Positions 57,789 through 64,000 of a DNA stretch of 64,000 nt are shown piece after piece; the first letter of the stretch is position 1, and every line of letters starts with the position of its first letter. The DNA is from Gemmatimonadota bacterium (lineage in GTDB: Bacteria; Gemmatimonadota; Gemmatimonadetes; Longimicrobiales; Gaopeijiaceae). A program made the translations under genes and the position numbers. The DNA is taken from positions 56,075-120,074 of the forward strand of contig JAJDYN010000015.1 in the NCBI GenBank assembly GCA_022825135.1, in the 5' to 3' direction. The notes beneath the pieces are model-generated. The model searched no databases. It saw only the letters and a list, made by a program, of their open reading frames with translations, and was not told the DNA's origin.

Positions 57789-58205
57789 TCAGAACGATAG
57801 TCGAAGGCACCCTGGGCGCGGATCAATCCCCCGCCTCCACGAGCCTTCGCAGGCACCGGATCGCTCGCTTGAGGCTGTCGCACTGCTCCATCGCAAGCTC
57901 AGGACGCCATCCGGCAACCATTCGGCACGGAGCACTGGCGCGCAGTCCGCGTCGTTGTCCCCCAGCAGGACGCGTTCGCCGCGCACGACGGGTCTGCGCC
58001 GGTTGTCCTGGTTGAACGCGAGTTGGTACTCCCATGACTGGCCGTCCCCGTTCTGCAGTTCCACGCCTATCTCGATGTCCGAGTACCGCCGAGCGCCCAG
58101 GCAGCGAATCGTGCTCACCCCGTCACGCCGGCGGACCGCCTCCCCAAACCCCGGGGTTCGCGAGTCGTTCGCCTCGGGATCGCTGGCGAGCCGTAGGGTC
58201 AGAGC
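57789..58205 (-). pseudogene. Remnant of an AAA family ATPase
   Basis: Directly after the hemY stop, and in its frame, the sequence reads 'LTLRLASDPEANDSRTPGFGEAVRRRDG' (given here as two motifs meeting at residue 20), then 'ARRYSDIEIGVELQNGDG', 'WEYQLAFNQDNRRRPVVRGE'. This is an internal stretch characteristic of predicted AAA/RecF-like ATPases (the region just after Walker A). There is no start codon, no Walker A and nothing of the C-terminal ABC/Walker B part; the similarity stops near 57900, and a different frame carries 'ELAMEQCDSLKRAIRCLRRLVEAG' to a stop near 57823. So it is a broken fragment, probably two remnants joined. It marks old rearrangement between the biosynthetic region and the heme operon. 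Confidence 0.5.
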
Positions 58206-59531
58206 TTAGGCGGGTGGAGCCCGGAGAGCGTCGGCCGCCAACCCACGCGCCCGCGCGAACCGCCCCGCCAGACCCGGGCGGCTCTCCCAGTTGGCGGTGA
58301 TGTGGACGCCCGCCGGCAGCCGGAGTCCCCGGAGCGCCGACCACGATGTGTCCCACGCGGGCATGGCCGGGCGGGCAACCGCCAGCGGCTCGGCGGCGTA
58401 GCCGGTACACCGCCTGAACTCGTCGGCGGCCAGGGTGCCCAGCACCTCGTCGGTGTGCGCCGAGAATCCTGGCGACCGGACGGGATCGCCCATCGGACGG
58501 GTTCCCGCCGGGCTTGCGCGTGACGGATCGCCCAGATAGGCCGTGTACAGTCCGGTACGGTCCCGGCGGCCCCCCTCCCCACCGAACAGACAGTGGCTGA
58601 AGGTCACCCCGCGCAGGGTGCGCGGTTCCGCCAGCGACACCTGGAAGCCGATCCCGCGCAGCCTGGTGTCGGCCCGCAGGTGCACGACCGCGAGCGGGTT
58701 GTAGCGGAGTCCGCCGATGCGGGAGGACGCGTCCGGGGCGATCTTGCGCAGCAGCCGGGCCGCCACCGGAGCCGGGACCGCGAGCACCACCGCGTCCGCC
58801 GGCAGCGTCTCGTCGTCCAGCACGACCGACCAGCCGCCCGGACGCGGTTCGATCGCGCGCACCGGAGAATCCAGGCGCACTCGATCGCCCAGGTCACGGG
58901 CCAGGGCGCGCGGCAGGCTCTCCATGCCCTCCGCGAAGGAGCAGGCGGGAGGCGGCCCTACCCCGCCGGCGCGCAGGCGGGCGAGAACGAGGCTCCGGCC
59001 GATTCCCATATCGCGCAACAGACCGCCCAGCGACAGTCCCACAATCATTTCCCCGGGATCGGTCCCGTAGAGACCTCCGTAGAGGGGACCCACCACGTGC
59101 TCGTAGAGTTCGCGCCCCAGCTTGCGCGAGAAGAAGTCGGCCACCCGCTCGCTATCGCGCGCTCCGCGTGTAAGCGGCTCGAGCATCGCACGCAGCTTCC
59201 CGCGCCAGCTTACGGCATCGGATGCGAGGAGGCCGCGCACCGAAAGAGGCACGCGGCGAAGGCTGCCGTTGCGGTAGACGAAGAAGTCGAGGTCTTCGGG
59301 CGCGAGGATGAGGGATTCGCGCAGTCCCAGCTCGTCCACAAGGGCAGCGAAGGGCACGGTGAGGCGGGCGCGCTGGGGACCGTTCTCGAGGAGCAACCCG
59401 CCCGCGCGCTCGCTCCTCACAACGCCGCCGGGGCGGTCGCCGGCTTCCAGCACGACGCATTCGCATCCCCTCCGGACCAGCTCGCGGCCCAGCGCGAGGC
59501 CGCTCATGCCGCCGCCGACGATCGCGATCAA
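58206..59531 (-). CDS. hemY: Protoporphyrinogen/coproporphyrinogen III oxidase (HemY type)
   Basis: 441 residues if it begins at TTG 59531, whose TTGA overlaps the hemH stop; longer in-frame starts would add an Arg-rich tail without homology. The FAD-binding loop 'LIAIVGGGMSGLALGRELVRRG' is right at the N-terminus, followed by 'VVLEAGDRPGGVVRSERAGG' and 'ENGPQ'. Also 'VADFFSRKLGRELYEHVVGPLYGGLYGTDP', typical of HemY, and a C-terminal 'ITANWESRPGLAGRFARARGLA' that closes the FAD site. The enzyme oxidises protoporphyrinogen IX or coproporphyrinogen III by six electrons with oxygen. The HemE-HemH-HemY order is that of the coproporphyrin-dependent route in Gram-positive bacteria, but the order alone cannot decide the route here. 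It is the last gene of the heme operon. Confidence 0.9.
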   Translation of the reverse strand: MIAIVGGGMSGLALGRELVRRGCECVVLEAGDRPGGVVRSERAGGLLLENGPQRARLTVPFAALVDELGLRESLILAPEDLDFFVYRNGSLRRVPLSVRGLLASDAVSWRGKLRAMLEPLTRGARDSERVADFFSRKLGRELYEHVVGPLYGGLYGTDPGEMIVGLSLGGLLRDMGIGRSLVLARLRAGGVGPPPACSFAEGMESLPRALARDLGDRVRLDSPVRAIEPRPGGWSVVLDDETLPADAVVLAVPAPVAARLLRKIAPDASSRIGGLRYNPLAVVHLRADTRLRGIGFQVSLAEPRTLRGVTFSHCLFGGEGGRRDRTGLYTAYLGDPSRASPAGTRPMGDPVRSPGFSAHTDEVLGTLAADEFRRCTGYAAEPLAVARPAMPAWDTSWSALRGLRLPAGVHITANWESRPGLAGRFARARGLAADALRAPPA

Positions 59532-60709
59532 GTATGTGGGCCGGGACCAGGTTCGGAATGGAGGCCGGGTTCGCAACCGGAACCTGACGCGGAGGGCGAG
59601 TCGGTTGCGGACTCGGGATGGGAGCGCGGTTCGGCCCCGGAGTCCGACTTGATGTACGGGCTCGGATCGAGGTCCCTCGCGCCGTTCGTGCACCAGGTTC
59701 CCGGTACCGGCCGGCAGCGGCAGGGAGCGAGCGCCGGATCCTCCGCCGGGAACTGGCCCAGGGCCTGACCCACGAGGTCGGCGAGCACGCCTGCGAAACG
59801 GGGATCGTCGTGGGGCACCGGGACCCGGTACATTTCCTTGCCCATCGCCTCCACCGCGTCCCGCAACTCGCGGTCGAGTTCGTCGAGGGTCTCGGACTGC
59901 TCGTGGATGAAACTGACGGCGTCCACCACCAGGCGCCGCTCCGCGAGCGTCCCGATGCGCTCTTCGTTGTCCGGCCAGGTCCAGGCGATGCGCCGGTTGG
60001 CATGGTTCTGGAATCCGACGGCGAAGCGGTCGCCGACACCCAGTGCCTCGGCGATCTCCCGGCAGTGCTCCTCCACATAGCGATCGTAGCGGTTGCCCTC
60101 GAGGATGTACTTCACCGGGGTGCCGTGGGCGGAAAAATAGAGAATCGTGTCCGGACTCGAGAGATCGAGCGCGCGCTCGCGCACGAAGGCGCGGATGTGC
60201 TCGGCGCGGAGCGCGAGGTAGCCCGGATGCCGGTGCCAGCCGCCGATGCCGATGAAGGGCACGTCCCAGTCCAGTTCGTCAAGCGCGGCACGGACGGAGT
60301 CCAGGGCGGCGACGGTCGTGGAATGGCCGCACATGGGGTACACCGGGAGTCCCACGAGCACATCCGCGCGCCCTTCGCGGGCTCTGACCACGCCATCGCG
60401 GATGAAGGGCGGCGTGAACTGGAAGACCGCCTCGATCCGGGCATCCCTGCCGCGCGCGCCCAGCGCCGCATCCAGCGCCTCGGCCTGGGCCCGGGCCTGC
60501 GCCTCCAGGGGCGAACCGCCGATGGCGCGGTAGGCTTCGACCAGGTGGGGGGCGCGGGCGGCGGCGAGCTGGGCGGCGCGGGCGCCCGCGGATCGGTCGC
60601 TCTCCAGATCGGCGTTCTGGAGGAAGATTCGCTCGAGGAAGGGCGTCACCTCTTCCAGCACCGGTTCGGCGGGTTCGCCGAAGTTGATCAGCAGGACGGC
60701 GATTCTCAG
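59528..60709 (-). CDS. hemH: Ferrochelatase (proto- or coproporphyrin), with Cys-rich tail
   Basis: 393 residues if translation begins at CTG 60709, which has GGAG eight bases upstream and places 'LRIAVLLINFGEPAEPV' (the normal ferrochelatase N-terminus) in frame; the first ATG/GTG/TTG in frame (GTG 60661) would cut into it. Active site: His195 ('YFSAHGTP', the metal-binding His) and Glu273 ('HEQSETLDEL'). Typical 'LPVYPMCGHSTT', 'FQNHANRRIAW' and 'FIGIGGWHRHPGYLA' are present. After residue about 325 there is an unusual tail: Cys330-x-Cys332-x7-Cys340, then about 50 low-complexity Ser/Pro/Gly residues. The Cys group resembles the position of [2Fe-2S] ligands in actinobacterial ferrochelatases. 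The stop overlaps the hemY start (TTGA). Confidence 0.88.
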   Translation of the reverse strand: MRIAVLLINFGEPAEPVLEEVTPFLERIFLQNADLESDRSAGARAAQLAAARAPHLVEAYRAIGGSPLEAQARAQAEALDAALGARGRDARIEAVFQFTPPFIRDGVVRAREGRADVLVGLPVYPMCGHSTTVAALDSVRAALDELDWDVPFIGIGGWHRHPGYLALRAEHIRAFVRERALDLSSPDTILYFSAHGTPVKYILEGNRYDRYVEEHCREIAEALGVGDRFAVGFQNHANRRIAWTWPDNEERIGTLAERRLVVDAVSFIHEQSETLDELDRELRDAVEAMGKEMYRVPVPHDDPRFAGVLADLVGQALGQFPAEDPALAPCRCRPVPGTWCTNGARDLDPSPYIKSDSGAEPRSHPESATDSPSASGSGCEPGLHSEPGPGPHT

Positions 60710-60766
60710 GGGGTCATCTCCGGTAGCCTGCGCATGGCCGGCGACCCGGATCCGCGGGCCTTCCCA

Positions 60767-61822
60767 TCAGGTCTGGCCGGCGCCCGCCGGGCTGCGTTCG
60801 TGCACGTGGTCGACCAGGCGGGCGACCTGATCGGGATCGGTGCGCCGATCGATGCCGTGACCCAGGCTGAAGATGTGGCCGGCCAACCCCGCCGCCTCCG
60901 CGAGCACGGCGTCCGCCGCGGCCCTGAGCGCATCCGGAGGCCCGAAGAGTTCCGCGGGATCGAGGTTGCCCTGAAGGGAGCGCCCACCGCCCAGCAGAGC
61001 GTCGGCCCGCGAGAGCGGAAGCGTCCAGTCGATGGCGGTGACATCGACGTCAAGCCCGCGCATCGAGCGAAGCAGCGGCCCGCCCCGGTTTGGAAAATAG
61101 ATGATCGGGCAGTCCGTAGCGCCCCGGACGGTCTTGAACGCCCGCGTCAGCACCGGGTGGATGAAGCGCCGGTAGCTGTCCGGGCCGAGCATGCCGATCC
61201 AGGAGTCGAAGAGCATGACGGCGTTGGCGCCGGCCTCCGCCTGGGCCACCAGATAACGGGCCATCGAGCGCCCGAGCGTATCGAGGAGGGCCCGTGACGC
61301 CTCCGGTTCGCGGCGCAGGAAGCTGCGGGCGGTCATGAAGTCCTTGGAGCCGCCTCCCTCGATCAGGTAGCAGAAGAGCGTGAAGGGCGCTCCGGCGAAA
61401 CCGATGAGCGCCGACTCCGGGCGGAGTTCGGAGCGGACCGCGCGGATCGCCTCCAGCACGAAGGGAACGCCTTCCTCGGGAACCAGCTCGCGCACGGCGC
61501 GCGCGGCTTCAGACGTGCGAACGGGCTCGGGGAGCACGGGTCCCGGGGCGAACTCGACCTCCACTCCCATCGGGTCCAGGGGCGTCATGATGTCGCTGAA
61601 CAGGATGGCGGCGTCCATGTCGAAGCGCTGCATCGGCTGCAACGTGATGCGCGCCGCGATTTCCGGGATTCGGGTCGCGGTCAGGAAGTCGACCGTGCGG
61701 CGCAGCTGCCGGTATTCCGGGAGGTATCGCCCCGCCTGGCGCATGATCCAGATGGGCGTATGCGGCACCGGCCGCCCGCGGGCGGCACGCTCAAAGACGG
61801 TGGCGTTGTCGGATCCGTTCAT
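60767..61822 (-). CDS. hemE: Uroporphyrinogen III decarboxylase
   Basis: 351 residues from ATG 61822. HemE removes four carboxyls from uroporphyrinogen III to give coproporphyrinogen III. The two family signatures are present: 'PIWIMRQAGRYLPEYR' at the N-terminus (P-[LIV]-W-x-M-R-Q-A-G-R) and 'GFAGAPFTLFCYLIEGGGSKDF' near residue 135. The catalytic Asp in 'ILFSDIMTPLDPMG' and 'VMLFDSWIGMLGPDSYRRF' are in their usual places. No signal peptide. Upstream hemL ends 28 bp before its start, and hemH begins 57 bp after its stop (with the GGAG and CTG start), so it is central in the operon. An ORF in another frame between hemE and hemH (ending at 60706) has no support. Confidence 0.94.
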   Translation of the reverse strand: MNGSDNATVFERAARGRPVPHTPIWIMRQAGRYLPEYRQLRRTVDFLTATRIPEIAARITLQPMQRFDMDAAILFSDIMTPLDPMGVEVEFAPGPVLPEPVRTSEAARAVRELVPEEGVPFVLEAIRAVRSELRPESALIGFAGAPFTLFCYLIEGGGSKDFMTARSFLRREPEASRALLDTLGRSMARYLVAQAEAGANAVMLFDSWIGMLGPDSYRRFIHPVLTRAFKTVRGATDCPIIYFPNRGGPLLRSMRGLDVDVTAIDWTLPLSRADALLGGGRSLQGNLDPAELFGPPDALRAAADAVLAEAAGLAGHIFSLGHGIDRRTDPDQVARLVDHVHERSPAGAGQT

Positions 61823-61850
61823 GTCGGCACCCACCGGGCGGACTCGGCGA

Positions 61851-63208
<1,358 letters not shown>

Positions 63209-63212
<4 letters not shown>

Positions 63213-64000
63213 GGGCAGAGTCCCGGGGGGCCGCCGGCGATGACGGTGGTGGCTGGGCGGGCGGGCGGGCGCGAGGAACCAGAGGCGCGGTCGCAAACCT
63301 CCGGTCCCAGGTCCGCATCCGGGCGCCCGCCCACTCCGGTAGCCGCATCAGAAAGCCCGACGGTCTCCGCCGCCGCGCGCCGCGACCCACCCAGCGCCGA
63401 AACTACCGCCTCGACCATGGCTTCCAGCGTGGCGGTAGCCGCCATCCGCACATCACTGATTCCCCGCCGCTCCAGCGCCGCACCCGTGGTGGGACCGATG
63501 CACACCACGGCGGTCCCGGCAAGCGCCCGGGCGAGCCCGCGAGTTCCGTCGGCGGTCGGCGCGTCTCCGGTCGGTGCGCCGCCGGTCGCCCCATCGCCGG
63601 CGGCCCGATAATCAGTCACCTCATCGCCAGCCGGTCCATCACCGGTCGCCGAGGCCATCTCCCCACCCAGCGCGCGGTCCACCGCCTCCACCGCCGAAGG
63701 GCTGGCGAAGGTCACCGCGTCCACCCCGGCGGCCAGGTCGGCGCGCACCCGCTCGGGCTCGGGCGGCGTCACCACCGTGCGGTATGCCTCCACACGGGTG
63801 ACGCGGGCTCCCAGCGCGGTGAACTCCTCCTCCAGGGTGGGGGCAGCCCCCGAGGCGGCCGGAAAGAGCACGCGCGCGCCCGCCACCGGGAAGGTCGCGG
63901 CCACCTGGGCAGCCAGGCCGCGCGCGCCCGGCCCGCGCCCTTCCACCGCGACCGTCCAGCCCGCCCCGGTGGCGGCGCGGGCGGTGGCAGGACCCACCAC
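63209..64000 (-). CDS. hemD: Uroporphyrinogen III synthase HemD, C-terminal part (cut by window edge)
   Basis: An open frame of 263 codons runs off the right edge. HemD closes hydroxymethylbilane with ring D inversion. The N-terminal domain is missing its first residues. Visible: 'AGARVLFPAASGAAPTLEEEFTALGARVTRVEAYRTV', split here as the typical HemD segments 'LFPAASGA' and 'VTRVEAYRTV', then 'DAVTFASPSAVEAV' and 'TAVVCIGPTTGAALERRGI', both HemD-typical. Between the last two lies an insert of about 35 residues rich in Gly, Asp, Ala and Thr, encoded by imperfect short repeats (63555-63660). A Ser/Pro-rich tail follows the fold after 'VVSALGG'. The stop overlaps the hemL GTG by 4 bp (GTGA). The upstream part, perhaps fused or adjacent to hemC, is outside the window. 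Confidence 0.83.

Noticed and set aside
60706..61053. A small ORF between hemE and hemH
   Set aside because: Alternative frame of hemE; no homology and no ribosome-binding site. Its stop only happens to overlap the proposed CTG start.

Overview
High-GC bacterial DNA with no rRNA, tRNA, CRISPR array or transposase that I can see. The gene set points to a diderm bacterium and fits Gemmatimonadota best: a very large SprA-like outer-membrane translocon protein, LptF/LptG, many lipoproteins with Sec or Tat signals, beta-propeller and LVIVD-repeat proteins, TRAP and SSS transporters, and several exported serine hydrolases. The phylum is an inference from gene content, not a measured placement.

Layout. 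0-11 kb: the end of a type IV pilus/DNA-uptake operon (pilC fragment, pilT, a ComEA-like protein), the giant sprA gene, and head-to-head with it the LPS exporter pair lptF-lptG. 11-13.4 kb: an Ig/LVIVD surface protein and a small lipoprotein. 13.5-26.6 kb: amino-acid and peptide catabolism, with an M20 amidohydrolase, an FMN reductase, a proline-racemase-family epimerase, an SSS symporter in a tightly overlapping operon with a 39-residue membrane protein and an M19 dipeptidase, a complete TRAP transporter (DctQ, DctM, DctP), a serine hydrolase and threonine dehydratase. 26.7-37.7 kb: envelope and regulatory genes, including a trypsin-like protease followed by a stand-alone copy of its N-terminal domain, a histidine kinase/response regulator pair, and a Tat-exported intradiol dioxygenase coupled to an outer-membrane protein. 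37.7-43.3 kb: an N-acyl-D-amino-acid deacylase, a second serine hydrolase, a DUF5818-like protein and an amidase.

43.3-56.1 kb is the most interesting part. It is a compact biosynthetic locus: a 2388-residue reducing polyketide synthase with an animal-FAS-like layout (KS-AT-DH-pseudoMT-pseudoKR-ER-KR-ACP), overlapped by a gene fusing a thioester reductase to a PAPS sulfotransferase, followed by a B12-binding radical SAM protein, with a divergent extended SDR reductase. I infer reductive release of a reduced polyketide or fatty chain as an aldehyde or alcohol, and sulfation, giving a sulfated lipid-like product. A STAS protein, an unknown 90-residue protein, a Mo-enzyme fold and an ATPase remnant follow.

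58.2-64 kb: a heme operon read on the minus strand, hemD(partial)-hemL-hemE-hemH-hemY, with overlapping and non-ATG starts (GTG, CTG, TTG).

No interval longer than 300 bases is without a gene once starts are corrected. Starts were chosen from ribosome-binding sites, overlaps and signal peptides. No alignments or searches were run.
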